A stretch of 40,882 nucleotides of DNA from Yersinia alsatica (GCF_902170305.1 NZ_CABHWW010000013.1:1-40882); one strand, 5' to 3'. Shown: positions 17,773 through 27,036, counted from the first letter of the stretch. Numbers and translations are program-made. The notes: a model not told the origin generated them from the sequence alone.

Positions 17773-17975
17773 AGTTATCTTCCCCAGATAATTATCCCCA
17801 AAGAACGTGCCGTTATTGGTTGGCGGCAAGTAAGAAGGGTATAGGCATATAAAATAGATGGTGATTAATCAGCGTCCATGCTATTTCCGCAGCGCAAATT
17901 CTGTTGTCTGCGAGCCACATATCGTGGGTCCATAAGTGCAGCGCACAATTTATTAAATGAGAGTATTAATTACAA

Positions 17976-17990
17976 TGATAATTATTATCT
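17976..17990. promoter_or_regulatory. Fur box upstream of foxA
   Basis: TGATAATTATTATCT matches the 7-1-7 Fur pattern TGATAATNATTATCA at 14 of the 15 bases. It lies in the 367-bp gap between the divergent foxA and the MscS-type channel gene, about 200 bp from the foxA start, predicting iron repression of foxA from a distant start site. The rest of the gap is A+T-rich and shows no gene. Confidence 0.65.
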
Positions 17991-18139
17991 TTCTTATTAA
18001 ATTTAAGATAGTAATTATCAGAGTAAGATTATTCCGTCGCTCAGCGTCTGTGCCACAATAGCTTTCTGCTAGGCTTAACGGCATACCTCTACTTATTAAC
18101 GGGTTTATTGTGGCACTCACTTTGGGGCTGATAGGTTTT

Positions 18140-20614
18140 ATGGAAAAGAATGGGTACTTGGTTTCACGGCGATATGATCCCCTACAATTTTTGCTACGAA
18201 CATGCCCGACACGAGCATCTCTGCGGCTAACATTTCTGCTAATCACACTTATTTTTGCCTCAACAACGGGCGCTGTTTTTGCGGCGACCTCCTCAGATTC
18301 CGCGACAGAAAACAGTGACGCACCAGCAAAACCTGCGGTGTCAGTACAATTAATTACCCTGCAAAAACAATTAGATAAACTAAAGCAGAATGTTTCTGTC
18401 AGTACATCTGATAACGAATTGAATGCATTAAAAGAGACATCGTTGGCACTGGTTCGGGATGCCGATATACTGCTTGAAGATCTGAAACCCAAGCGAGAGC
18501 AACTGCAAACCCAGTTGGATGTTTTAGGCCCGCCGCCTGCGGCTGGATCATTGGCTGAAACCCCGGTAGTGGCGCAACAGCGCCGAGTATTGAATACCCG
18601 TAAAGTCCAGTTGGATGGTCAGAATGACCAAGCTCAGGCCATCAAGACCAATGCAGAAAATCTGGCAACGCAAATTATCGCCTTGCGCCATTCGGCATTA
18701 AAGACCCAAATCGCCCTAAACTCCGGCAGTATTCTGGGTGCCAATTTCTGGGCCCCCATCATTAGTCCCAATCCAGATGACGATCGGCGGCTGAAAGATT
18801 TTATTCAAGAACTGAGTGATGCTTGGAGTGCTGCCTGGGAGCCAGAGTGGCGTTTTGGCACCACAATATATCTGCTACTGGCGCTGTCTATCAGTATCTT
18901 TGGCTTTAAGTTCCTCGACAGCCTGACCGCCTGGTTCTGTACCAAATGTCTGCCGCCCGGCCCATTGCGCCGCAGTTTTATGGCTTCGGCAACCACGCTT
19001 TATACCGTGTTGATTACTGTCACAGTGGCTCAGTGCATCACTCAGACTTTCACCCGCATGCCGGATACATCACCGGTAGTGATGAACTTTTCGCAGGTTT
19101 TTGTTCAGTTAATGTTTTTCTCTGCACTGGTGGCCGGTCTTGGGCGAGCATTTTTATCGAATCAGCGCCCCTCATGGCGATTGCCCGCTATTGCTGATGA
19201 AGTCGCTGCCTCACTGAAATTATTTCCACCGCTATTAGCCAGCTGCATTATGATTTTTGGTGCGATTGATCAGATGAACAATATGATCAATGTCAGCGTG
19301 TCAGGAACCATTTTTGGTAACGGTATATCGGCAATGTTAATGGCACTCACTGCGGCCATTATTCCCTTACGGGCCAACCGAATACGGCGTAATTTGGTGG
19401 CAAATGGTGAAAAACCCGAGGCCTATTCCACACTAGCCGGGTTGATTCATTTCGCTATCGGCATGACGGCACTCGCCATATTAGTGTCACTGTTGATGGG
19501 CTATATCTCACTGGCAAAATTCTTGAGTTATAAACTGGTATGGAGCTGTTTGGTTCTCTCCTGTTTGTATTTACTGACCCACCTGTGTGTTGATTTAGCC
19601 GAGAGTATTTTTTCACCCACCAGCCGTGCCGGTAAGGCGATTAAACAGTCACTGAATATTGACGATCGTCATTTGTCACAAGCCGCCACATTATTATCTG
19701 CCACCAGTAAAGTATTGCTGATATCGCTGGCTATTCTTGCTCTGCTTGATGGCACTTTTGGCTCTACCACCCCCATTTCACTGCTACAAAAGGCCGTCGG
19801 GCTATTAAGTGGTGAAGGGTTGGAAGAATTGAATATTGTTCCAGCCAATTTACTGAATTCAGTGATTTGTTTGCTGGTCGGGTTATATGTGCTGAAAGCG
19901 GCGCGTCGTTGGCTAAGTCATGAATTCCTGCCAAAAACCCAAATGGATTCTGGCATAAAAACCTCGGCGGTAACGCTATTCAGTAATATCGGCTATGTGT
20001 TGGTCATTCTGTTGACCTTATCGGTGCTGGGTATTCAGTGGAATAAATTAGCCTGGATTGTCAGTGCCCTGTCAGTGGGCATCGGCTTTGGCTTACAAGA
20101 GATTGTGAAGAACTTTATTTCCGGCATTATTTTGCTGACCGAGCGACCAGTCAAAGTGGGGGATTTGATCAGTATCAGTGGTGTTGAGGGAGATATTCGC
20201 CGCATAAATGTTCGCGCCACCGAAATTCAGCTCAGTGACCGCTCGACAGTCATTGTGCCGAACTCTCAATTAATTTCTCAGAATGTGCGCAACGCCACCA
20301 TGGCCAATGCCCAAGGGGTGGTGACCATTGCCCTAACCTTCCCGCTGGATTTAGATATTGAACTGGCGCAATCGCTGCTGATAGAGGCTTATAAAGAGCA
20401 TGAGTCAATATTGGAGACGCCAGAACCGTCGGTGAAATTCAGCCAGTTAAGCCCGGATGGTATTGTGCTCAGTGTCACCGGTTTGGTGCCAAGTCCACGC
20501 ATGGTCAGCAACACCAAAAGTTCGTTGTTATACAGTATCTTAAAACGCCTCCGCGCATCGGGCGTTTCACTGGCCACCGCAGCACCGGCCCGAGCCACGA
20601 CGACGGCAAACTAG
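18140..20614 (+). CDS. DUF3772 / MscS-family mechanosensitive channel
   Basis: A large inner-membrane channel of about 824 residues. A signal-like segment (LTFLLITLIFASTTGAVFA) precedes a periplasmic coiled-coil domain of DUF3772 type (ALVRDADILLEDLKPKREQL). Many membrane helices follow, and then the MscS core: IGFGLQEIVKNFISGIILL, TERPVKVGDLISISGVEGD and IVPNSQLISQNVRN. It releases solutes upon membrane tension. The start at 18140 is uncertain; a GTG at 18110 is also in frame. Divergent from foxA and ended by a hairpin at 20633. It is not the E. coli MscK/MscM by name; the DUF3772 architecture defines the group. Confidence 0.8.
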   Translation: MEKNGYLVSRRYDPLQFLLRTCPTRASLRLTFLLITLIFASTTGAVFAATSSDSATENSDAPAKPAVSVQLITLQKQLDKLKQNVSVSTSDNELNALKETSLALVRDADILLEDLKPKREQLQTQLDVLGPPPAAGSLAETPVVAQQRRVLNTRKVQLDGQNDQAQAIKTNAENLATQIIALRHSALKTQIALNSGSILGANFWAPIISPNPDDDRRLKDFIQELSDAWSAAWEPEWRFGTTIYLLLALSISIFGFKFLDSLTAWFCTKCLPPGPLRRSFMASATTLYTVLITVTVAQCITQTFTRMPDTSPVVMNFSQVFVQLMFFSALVAGLGRAFLSNQRPSWRLPAIADEVAASLKLFPPLLASCIMIFGAIDQMNNMINVSVSGTIFGNGISAMLMALTAAIIPLRANRIRRNLVANGEKPEAYSTLAGLIHFAIGMTALAILVSLLMGYISLAKFLSYKLVWSCLVLSCLYLLTHLCVDLAESIFSPTSRAGKAIKQSLNIDDRHLSQAATLLSATSKVLLISLAILALLDGTFGSTTPISLLQKAVGLLSGEGLEELNIVPANLLNSVICLLVGLYVLKAARRWLSHEFLPKTQMDSGIKTSAVTLFSNIGYVLVILLTLSVLGIQWNKLAWIVSALSVGIGFGLQEIVKNFISGIILLTERPVKVGDLISISGVEGDIRRINVRATEIQLSDRSTVIVPNSQLISQNVRNATMANAQGVVTIALTFPLDLDIELAQSLLIEAYKEHESILETPEPSVKFSQLSPDGIVLSVTGLVPSPRMVSNTKSSLLYSILKRLRASGVSLATAAPARATTTAN

Positions 20615-20632
20615 ACTTGAGTGGGCCATCAG

Positions 20633-20661
20633 TATTATCCAGAAGATAACGCTAATGGCCC
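20633..20661 (+). terminator. bidirectional hairpin between the channel gene and yedF
   Basis: GGGCCAT (20633-20639) pairs with ATGGCCC (20655-20661); the interior adds TTATC/GATAA pairing around CAGAA. It sits between converging genes, with a T-rich tail on the plus side. Confidence 0.65.
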
Positions 20662-20720
20662 CGGTATTATTTATTTGGTTGAACTCGAACTAAACATCTT
20701 AGGATTACGCCCTATCCATT

Positions 20721-20990
20721 TTAGCGCTGAATCAGATAGCGGATCGTCGGGCCATCCTGCTGAATATCGAGCACGGTATAGCCGTAATTTCGGGCATCCA
20801 GCGGGATATTATTGATGGATTGTGGGCAATCACTGATCACTTCCAGAATTTCACCGGGTTTCAATTGCGGCATCGCTTCCAGTGTCGCCACCGCAGGGTA
20901 TGGGCAAGGTTCGCCCACCATATCCAACCGGTAATCAGGCACAATAGCAGTGCCAGCTGGCGAATGATTAGTCGATGAAGTGTTGCTCAT
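20721..20990 (-). CDS. yedF: sulfurtransferase-like protein YedF (TusA family)
   Basis: An 89-residue TusA/SirA-fold protein. The motif DMVGEPCPYPAVATLEAM carries the conserved CPxP (CPYP) near residue 29, which holds the persulfide Cys. The C-terminal strand ends in IRYLIQR. It is longer than E. coli YedF by a 12-residue N-terminal extension. The stop of the upstream yedE overlaps this start by ATGA. It is inferred to carry sulfur or selenium delivered by YedE. Confidence 0.9.
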   Translation of the reverse strand: MSNTSSTNHSPAGTAIVPDYRLDMVGEPCPYPAVATLEAMPQLKPGEILEVISDCPQSINNIPLDARNYGYTVLDIQQDGPTIRYLIQR

Positions 20991-22201
20991 GATGGCTCCT
21001 TAGCCAGTGTTGATGCGGTTGTTTTCTGTTTGCGGAAGAAGTGCTTTTCCCACCACAACATGGCAGCAAAGGCGATGGCTAGCATCAGGTAAGTCACTAA
21101 CAATCCCCCCATTGGCCCGAAGGTTTCCAACAGATTAACCTTGTCATAATGGGTCGCCAGCGTTGGGGCAAAATCATCCCAGTAATATGCCAGCAGGGTC
21201 GCACCAATAATGTTACCCAACCCTACCCACCAATAGTGAATTTGCCCTTCTACCGCGCGGTACATCCAGCCGGTTTCACAGCCCCCCGCCAGCACAATCC
21301 CAAAACCAAACAGCAAACCACCAATGACCGCATTTGGCCCAGCCCATAAAATCTTAGGTGCCACGCCCAGTTGAACATAACTGAAAATGCCAATCGCACT
21401 GGCCGCCATCCCCAGAATAATGGCCTTGGCCATATGAGTGCGCCCGGTTATCCACAGGTCACGGAACGCGGAGGTAAAGCAAATCTGTGCCCGCTCAATC
21501 AGCACGCCAAAACCAATGCCGCACAGCATAGCAATGCCCAGTTTTGGGTGGCGGAATAACTCAATCAGTGACCAGCTCAGCGCCAGAAAAAATACCACCA
21601 TGCCGAGACGAAAACGACGCGCAGCCCTGGCGGTATGCTGTGTCAGAGGCGAAGCCGCTGTCACTTTTTGTAATTTCACCGGGATACGAAACAGCGGTAA
21701 CAGGGTAAATTTGGCGCCAAAGTAGGAGCCCGCAGCGGTCGCCAGTGCGAAAAACCATGCATGCAGTGAAAATTGCGGAATCCCCGTAAAGAAGGCCGCC
21801 AAATTACACCCCATTGCCAACCGAGCACCAAAACCGGCAATAATGCCGCCAACCAGTGCTTGGGCGATGCGAATACCGTGCTGGGGTTTACGCAGCTTCA
21901 CATTGTTGGCCCACAGCGCCGCAGCAATGCATCCAGCAAACATGCCAATGATCATCATGCCGTCGATGCGATCCAATGGCGTCCCTTCCAGCCCGATAAC
22001 TTTAAAGTAACCCCACTCCTGCGGATGCGCGCCAAACAGCTGCATCAGATGGCCACCCCAGCGAGTGAACTCGCCGGTAACAGCCCAAAAAGTGCCGGTC
22101 AAACCAAAGTAATAGGTCGATAAAATACCGGCGGCAATGACCGCAGGCAGCGGGGCCCAAAAACGTATCAAATATTGCGACTTAAACATCTGCCAGCTCA
22201 C
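20987..22201 (-). CDS. yedE: YeeE/YedE-family sulfur or selenium transporter
   Basis: A 404-residue inner-membrane protein with about nine or more hydrophobic segments and the family's repeated Gly/Cys motifs: MGCNLAAFFTG near 155-165, FGFGIVLAGGCETGWMYR near 300. Members import thiosulfate or are proposed selenium transporters. GTG at 22201 is the start, with GGAGG seven bases upstream. It is coupled to yedF by ATGA. Confidence 0.88.
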   Translation of the reverse strand: MSWQMFKSQYLIRFWAPLPAVIAAGILSTYYFGLTGTFWAVTGEFTRWGGHLMQLFGAHPQEWGYFKVIGLEGTPLDRIDGMMIIGMFAGCIAAALWANNVKLRKPQHGIRIAQALVGGIIAGFGARLAMGCNLAAFFTGIPQFSLHAWFFALATAAGSYFGAKFTLLPLFRIPVKLQKVTAASPLTQHTARAARRFRLGMVVFFLALSWSLIELFRHPKLGIAMLCGIGFGVLIERAQICFTSAFRDLWITGRTHMAKAIILGMAASAIGIFSYVQLGVAPKILWAGPNAVIGGLLFGFGIVLAGGCETGWMYRAVEGQIHYWWVGLGNIIGATLLAYYWDDFAPTLATHYDKVNLLETFGPMGGLLVTYLMLAIAFAAMLWWEKHFFRKQKTTASTLAKEPS

Positions 22202-22272
22202 ACTGACACCTCCAAAATGTGTGTTGTCACGTGCGATACCGGGGTTTACGCGGCGACGGGGAAATAGACCTA

Positions 22273-22299
22273 ATTATAATAAGCCAATTATCTATTCAA
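22273..22299 (-). promoter_or_regulatory. sigma-70 promoter candidate for yedEF
   Basis: On the minus strand a TATAAT box (22278-22273) follows TTGAAT (22299-22294) by 15 bases, about 70 bp upstream of the GTG start of yedE. The spacing is short, so this is only a candidate. Confidence 0.4.
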
Positions 22300-22371
22300 T
22301 GGCGCGAAATGTGTTAATCAAAAGTTAACCAAGGAGGGCCGAATTTACTGCGGATAGTGCTTTGTCGCCTA

Positions 22372-23448
22372 TCATGAGGGTTCATCATCATCTGATGCTT
22401 GATAATCCAGCGCCATTGCCATGCGCAAGATGGCAGCAACGGGCTCAAATAAAGGTTCTGGAATAGTATTGCCGCAATCCACATCGCGGTGTAATGCGCG
22501 CGCCAGCGTAATATTTTCAACCACCGGAATACCCTGCTGCTCCGCCAATTTAACAATCAATGCAGCCCGCTCTCCTTGACCTTTTTCAATCACTATCGGC
22601 AGGGGCGCATCATCGGGATGATAAAACAGGCAAACTGCAAAATGGGTGGGATTACGCACCACGGCGGTGGAACGTTGGACATTTTTAGCGAAGCTGCCAC
22701 TTTGCACCTCCTGCTGCAACTGCCGCCGTTTCTGTTTGATATGTGGATCGCCATCGCTGTCTTTGTGCTCCCTTTTGACTTCTTCATGAGACATTTTTAA
22801 TTGTTTCATGGTGTTATAGCGCTGAAAGCTATAATCCATCAGGGAGAAAACCACATAACAGGCAATCAATGCCCCCAAAATCCAACTCATTAATGTGGTA
22901 AATACCGGAATAGCACAAATACTGCCGCAATAAGCCAAATAACCAAAAGAAGGGGCGTAATGTATTAATAAATAACCAAAAATCAGGGTTAACACCCCCA
23001 CTTTCAGTAAAGATTTACTCAGCTCAAATAAACTGTGTAGTGAAAAAAGCTGCTTGGCATTATTGATTGGATTAATGTGCTCGCCTTTAAACTCCACGGC
23101 TTTGGTGGCTAATAATGGCCCGACCTGCGCAATACCGGAAAGAATAGTCATTAAAACCAGCGCCCCTCCCAGTATCCCCATAATATGGATAAATACCGCC
23201 ATGCACTGTGTGCCAATCCGCGCTAATGCCATGACAATGGGTTGTTGTAATTGAGCAATGGAACTACGAATGAGTGCTGATGCCTGATCAATTAGGGTGT
23301 AGCCCGTCAGGAGGAAGTAAGCCACCAGCACCAGCAATTGTATCCCAGAGGTTATCTCAACACTCTTGATTACCTGCCCTTTTTCCCGAGCTTCCTTGAG
23401 GCGTTTAGCGGTAGGTTTTTCATTCTTTTCACTGCTCTCTCCGCTCAT
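22372..23448 (-). CDS. ssaU: T3SS export-gate switch protein SctU (SsaU)
   Basis: A 358-residue protein of the YscU/FlhB family and last gene of the T3SS unit. The N-terminal KPTAKRLKEAREKGQV motif, four membrane helices (about 33-210) and the cytoplasmic domain with the autocleavage site NPTH (266-269, in RNPTHFAVCLFY) are all present. Cleavage there switches substrates during needle assembly. The ATG at 23448 has GAGG upstream, chosen over 23460. It overlaps ssaT by 20 nt. Confidence 0.95.
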   Translation of the reverse strand: MSGESSEKNEKPTAKRLKEAREKGQVIKSVEITSGIQLLVLVAYFLLTGYTLIDQASALIRSSIAQLQQPIVMALARIGTQCMAVFIHIMGILGGALVLMTILSGIAQVGPLLATKAVEFKGEHINPINNAKQLFSLHSLFELSKSLLKVGVLTLIFGYLLIHYAPSFGYLAYCGSICAIPVFTTLMSWILGALIACYVVFSLMDYSFQRYNTMKQLKMSHEEVKREHKDSDGDPHIKQKRRQLQQEVQSGSFAKNVQRSTAVVRNPTHFAVCLFYHPDDAPLPIVIEKGQGERAALIVKLAEQQGIPVVENITLARALHRDVDCGNTIPEPLFEPVAAILRMAMALDYQASDDDEPS

Positions 23449-24232
23449 CAGCAACCTCATTTATCAGTGGGATAAGGGCACTTATCTTCTGTTCGGTCTG
23501 ATTAATACCGACCAAATAGTGGTGTAGGGCGTAGGGCAAACTAATCACGAGCAGAAACAGCGCCAATGCACTTTTAATCGGCATCGCCAGAAAGAAAACA
23601 TTCAGTTGTTGGGACGAGCGATTGATTAATCCTAAAGCTAAATCCGCTAGCACCATCACCAATAGCGCGGGTAATGCAAAGTTGAGGCACAGCTCATACA
23701 TCAGTTGCCATTCACTTTGTAGAAAATGCAGCATTGCCGGTGAGGGCTGAATGCCACTGCCTGCGGGCAAAATGCTATAAGAGCCGTAGAGTGCTGCCAG
23801 TACCAGATTGAACCCGCCAGAGATCAGAAACAGTACCGTAAGGAGTTGGGTAAACAACACACCAAAAATCGAGGATTCCATCCCCATACTGGGGTTAAAC
23901 AAGGTGGACATCGTGGCACCGCGCAAGGTGTCAATCAGGAAGCCCGCCATATCAATGGCCCAAAAAGGTAATGCGGCGACAAAGCCAATCATCACTCCAA
24001 TCAATAACTCCATGCAAAGTAACCAGAACCATGTGGTGAGACTATCTTGGGGCATCAATGAAGCACTGAAAAACAGCGGCGTGACGGGCAGAGCAATGGC
24101 AAAAACCAGGCTATTTCGTAATAGGCTGCTGCCCAAGCTGCGGGCGGTAAACAGAGGCAATATCAATAACATGCCATATGGGCGCATCATCGCCAGCGCC
24201 AAAGCACCTAACCAATGCAGAGAATCATGCAT
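23429..24232 (-). CDS. ssaT: T3SS export apparatus protein SctT (SsaT)
   Basis: A 267-residue multi-span membrane protein of the FliR/SpaR family, forming part of the export gate with SctR and SctS. Hydrophobic segments start at residue 8 (LGALALAMMRPYGMLLILPLF). The conserved family core GFLIDTLRGATMS is at about 96. It starts one base after the ssaS stop and overlaps ssaU. Same length class as Salmonella SsaT (259). Confidence 0.93.
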   Translation of the reverse strand: MHDSLHWLGALALAMMRPYGMLLILPLFTARSLGSSLLRNSLVFAIALPVTPLFFSASLMPQDSLTTWFWLLCMELLIGVMIGFVAALPFWAIDMAGFLIDTLRGATMSTLFNPSMGMESSIFGVLFTQLLTVLFLISGGFNLVLAALYGSYSILPAGSGIQPSPAMLHFLQSEWQLMYELCLNFALPALLVMVLADLALGLINRSSQQLNVFFLAMPIKSALALFLLVISLPYALHHYLVGINQTEQKISALIPLINEVADERREQ

Positions 24233-24233
24233 A

Positions 24234-24503
24234 TCAAGACCGCATACTGGTGATTTGTAAAAAGGTCTGCTGGGTGTAATTCAGCAATGTCGAGCCCATC
24301 CAGTGATAAGTCACCAATAACGTGGCTGATACCGCCAGCAATTTAATCAAAAACTGCAATGTCTGATCTTGTATTTGGGTCAGCGCCTGCAACAAACTGA
24401 CGACTAACCCGACTACCGATGCCACCAGCACCACTGGCATTGATAGCAGCAAAACAATCCACAAAAGTTGGGTCGCCAGATGAACAACAATGGCATTACT
24501 CAT
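24234..24503 (-). CDS. ssaS: T3SS export apparatus protein SctS (SsaS)
   Basis: An 89-residue two-helix membrane protein of the FliQ/SpaQ family: LWIVLLLSMPVVLVASVVGL and LLAVSATLLVTYHWMGSTLL, with the conserved SLLQALTQIQDQTL loop between them. ATG 24503 follows AGAGGGCAC; a longer in-frame start at 24575 inside ssaR is rejected. Salmonella SsaS has 88 residues. Confidence 0.93.
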   Translation of the reverse strand: MSNAIVVHLATQLLWIVLLLSMPVVLVASVVGLVVSLLQALTQIQDQTLQFLIKLLAVSATLLVTYHWMGSTLLNYTQQTFLQITSMRS

Positions 24504-24525
24504 TGATGTGCCCTCTGATGATGAT

Positions 24526-25176
24526 TCATAAATAAGATCCCACCAGTTGCCCCAGTAGCAATCCCCAGCCATCAATCAATATAAAAATTAATAACTTAAA
24601 TGGCAGCGAAATAGTAATGGGGGAGACCATCATCATGCCCATAGCCAGCAAAATATTGGAAACAATCAAATCAATTGCCACAAAAGGCAGATAGAGCAGC
24701 AAGCCGATTTTAAAGGCTTCAGTCAGTTGGCTCAGGGTAAACGCGGGCATTAATATCAGCAGTGAATTTGATTTGATGGTGTCTCGGTAGCGCTCAGGCC
24801 ATTTGGTTTGGACTATATCGTTGAAAAAACTGGCCTGTTCGGCATCGGTATTACGTTGTAAAAAATCACGATATGGCCCCAGAGCATGCTCATCAATATG
24901 GTGTAGCAAAGGGCCGATTTCAGTCGGTAGTGGCTCATCCTGAAGCCGGGCATGCACATCCAATCCGACCGGAGCCATGATAAAAATGGTCAACACTAAC
25001 GCCAAACCGTAAATGGCAATATTGGGGGGAACTTGCTGAACACCCAGCGCATTGCGCAGTAATGAAAAGACAATCGATAGCTTGAGAAATGATGTTCCCA
25101 TCACCATCAGCAGCGGCAGGAGTGACAGAAAGAAAAGCAGGACAATCAATTGAGAGGACGAGTTCAATAGCTCCAT
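24526..25176 (-). CDS. ssaR: T3SS export apparatus protein SctR (SsaR)
   Basis: A 216-residue protein of the FliP/SpaP family with four membrane segments. The characteristic stretch LSIVFSLLRNALGVQQVPPN follows the first helix, and the C-terminal half reads LLYLPFVAIDLIVSNILLAMGMMMV. Length equals Salmonella SsaR (215) within one residue. A 155-nt gap separates it from ssaQ, unusual in this unit. Confidence 0.95.
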   Translation of the reverse strand: MELLNSSSQLIVLLFFLSLLPLLMVMGTSFLKLSIVFSLLRNALGVQQVPPNIAIYGLALVLTIFIMAPVGLDVHARLQDEPLPTEIGPLLHHIDEHALGPYRDFLQRNTDAEQASFFNDIVQTKWPERYRDTIKSNSLLILMPAFTLSQLTEAFKIGLLLYLPFVAIDLIVSNILLAMGMMMVSPITISLPFKLLIFILIDGWGLLLGQLVGSYL

Positions 25177-25331
25177 AAGCGGTTCCGCAAAAGGCCGGCC
25201 TGTTTAGTAAAAAGAATATCGATAGTATTTATCCACTCATCCTTTTCCGGTATCGGGTCATGACCCCAATAACATCAATACCCGTTATCTTTCAAAAATT
25301 CAGGAAACAGATTTCGAGTATTGATCCAAAG

Positions 25332-25643
25332 TCATGGGGTATGGCTAAACCACTGTTCTATCCTCACCACCAACTCCCCATCACAGCTCAACAAACTGCC
25401 ACTCCCTACTGGTTGCCCCTGCAACCGAATATTCACTTCGCCGTAGCAGTGAGTTTGGCACGCCAATGTTTGGCCGACGGCAAGCTGTTTAATATCTCTC
25501 AGGGGCAGAGTTAGACGACCAATTTCCATCACCAATGTTTGCGGTAAATCCTCAAGCCTCACGACCTGTGATGCTTGAGGCCTAGCAGCTACGTCCAGTT
25601 CCAACAGTTGATCAATATCGTCATTAACTTGTTGAATTGTCAT
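25332..25643 (-). CDS. possible internally started short SsaQ
   Basis: Residue Met219 of ssaQ (ATG at 25641-25643) is preceded on the minus strand by GAGGATGGAAATAAA, a good ribosome site inside the gene. Starting here gives 103 residues, essentially the SpoA domain. In Salmonella, SsaQ makes a short C-terminal form of 106 residues from an internal start at about residue 217, which stabilises the long form. I infer the same dual product here. Confidence 0.55.
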   Translation of the reverse strand: MTIQQVNDDIDQLLELDVAARPQASQVVRLEDLPQTLVMEIGRLTLPLRDIKQLAVGQTLACQTHCYGEVNIRLQGQPVGSGSLLSCDGELVVRIEQWFSHTP

Positions 25644-26297
25644 TTTATTTCCATCCTCTAACTTGATGTAAATCTGTGGTGACGCCATTTGCCATAGCCA
25701 ACAACGCTGTTGGTCTAATTCAGCCGCTGAACTGATTCGGACCCCATCCCCCGGCCTGATTTGCTGCAACTGATGTAGAGACAAACGGCTCCACCCCACC
25801 ACTAAACCGGCTTGCCACAGTAAGTTATGCTCGGGAGCTGGCTCGCTGCACCAATGAGACAAAGTTTCGGCTAATGCCGTCAGTGGCCAGCCAAACAACA
25901 CGCCGCGGAGTTGCTGCCCCTCCAGCTCGAAAGTCAGCACCACCGCCCATTGATTCAATAGCGTCATGGCCCGTGGTGCGGGGTCGTCAATGGTCAGTTC
26001 CGGTAGCACGGTTAATAGTGGGCTGGCGGCCCAATGGGCCATAGCGGTCACCAATTCGGGGGCCAGAAAATGATGGTCATCGGTAGCCAATGAAGATGTC
26101 AGCCAGCTATTCCAACAAGATTGGGATAACCAAAAACCGCACTCTGTGGCGGTGTTTCCCGGTGCCCTATAGTGCAATGGTAAATAAACACCCGCCCCAT
26201 CAACCTGCATCAAGGTGGCTGAAATATCAGCATTATTTCGCCCACAACCTATCACTGTACTGAGTTGGCGTAGCTCAGCCGATAACATCCCCAACAT
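25332..26297 (-). CDS. ssaQ: T3SS cytoplasmic ring protein SctQ (SsaQ)
   Basis: A 321-residue protein with a C-terminal SpoA (surface presentation of antigens) domain at about 245-320 (DLPQTLVMEIGRLTLPLRDI). It forms the sorting platform under the basal body with SctK and SctL. It overlaps ssaP by 23 nt. Salmonella SsaQ has 322 residues. An internal start at 25643 is treated separately. The N-terminal part is diverged, as usual for this family. Confidence 0.9.
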   Translation of the reverse strand: MLGMLSAELRQLSTVIGCGRNNADISATLMQVDGAGVYLPLHYRAPGNTATECGFWLSQSCWNSWLTSSLATDDHHFLAPELVTAMAHWAASPLLTVLPELTIDDPAPRAMTLLNQWAVVLTFELEGQQLRGVLFGWPLTALAETLSHWCSEPAPEHNLLWQAGLVVGWSRLSLHQLQQIRPGDGVRISSAAELDQQRCWLWQMASPQIYIKLEDGNKMTIQQVNDDIDQLLELDVAARPQASQVVRLEDLPQTLVMEIGRLTLPLRDIKQLAVGQTLACQTHCYGEVNIRLQGQPVGSGSLLSCDGELVVRIEQWFSHTP

Positions 26298-26673
26298 GAG
26301 TCACCTCCAGTAAACAAGGAAAACCCAATTGATGTAGTTGCCGCTGCCAGCGCGCTTGCATCCGCTGCACACGGTCGATCAGTTCACGGCTGGTATGACT
26401 GAGCACAATATGCAAGCCATTGGCGGCTAAACTGACATGGATCTTAGCCCCGCGTAGCGGCCCACTGACCAGGTGATATTCCGCCTGCATCAAGCCATCG
26501 CCCCCGGTACTGGCAACGGCACCGGCCGCCTCCGGCATCGCAGATGAATGAGCCGTCAGATAGCGAGCAAACTGCTGTTTTTGCTTTTCATTACCTAAGT
26601 ATTGCGGCTGACTCTCCTTAAAGTAGCGCTCGCCTAGCGGCGGTAATGCTCCCTCAATATCGATTCGTCTCAT
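26275..26673 (-). CDS. ssaP: T3SS needle-length/substrate-switch protein SctP-like (SsaP)
   Basis: A 132-residue protein at the ssaP position, between ssaO and ssaQ, overlapping both. The C-terminal part (LRGAKIHVSLAANGLHIVLS, then QRQLHQLGFPCLLEVTH) resembles the FliK/YscP C-terminal type domain. The middle is Ala/Gly-rich. Salmonella SsaP has 124 residues. Its role is control of needle length and the early-to-late switch, by position and fold. Confidence 0.8.
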   Translation of the reverse strand: MRRIDIEGALPPLGERYFKESQPQYLGNEKQKQQFARYLTAHSSAMPEAAGAVASTGGDGLMQAEYHLVSGPLRGAKIHVSLAANGLHIVLSHTSRELIDRVQRMQARWQRQLHQLGFPCLLEVTHVGDVIG

Positions 26674-27034
26674 TTTTTATTAGCATCCGTATTTTTTCCT
26701 GTTCCCGCTGATTAATCCTTAACAGCGTCTGTTGTGATTCAATGGCTACCTGCTGTTGCAACTGCTGCTCTGCCAATTCACAGAGTGACTTTTTCAGCTC
26801 TCGCTCCGCCTGATAAACCTTATGCTGCAAAGCTCTTTGCTCATTGGCCTGATCAGGAAGTAACTTACCGCGCCAGTCTGTAATCTGTTGTAATTGCAGA
26901 CATAACTGCTGACGTTGTTGGCGGAAATCGATCATTTGTTGTTGCTGTTGCTGATATATCCGGCGCAGTTCCATCAATTGCCGACGCAACCGGCGCTCTT
27001 TGCGTTGCCGCAATATCAACAAGCGCGGCAGCAT
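26654..27034 (-). CDS. ssaO: T3SS stalk protein SctO (SsaO)
   Basis: A 126-residue, highly charged coiled-coil protein, rich in Gln/Arg (for example LRRQLMELRRIYQQQQQQ). It is the FliJ/YscO-type stalk that sits in the ATPase hexamer. The ATG at 27034 follows the ssaN stop directly, and the next gene overlaps its end. Salmonella SsaO has 125 residues. Confidence 0.85.
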   Translation of the reverse strand: MLPRLLILRQRKERRLRRQLMELRRIYQQQQQQMIDFRQQRQQLCLQLQQITDWRGKLLPDQANEQRALQHKVYQAERELKKSLCELAEQQLQQQVAIESQQTLLRINQREQEKIRMLIKNETNRY

Positions 27035-27036
27035 AT

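Noticed and set aside
20987-22201. yedE as a DoxX or sulfate permease
   Set aside because: The paired Gly-Cys motifs and coupling to a CPYP protein fit YeeE/YedE only.
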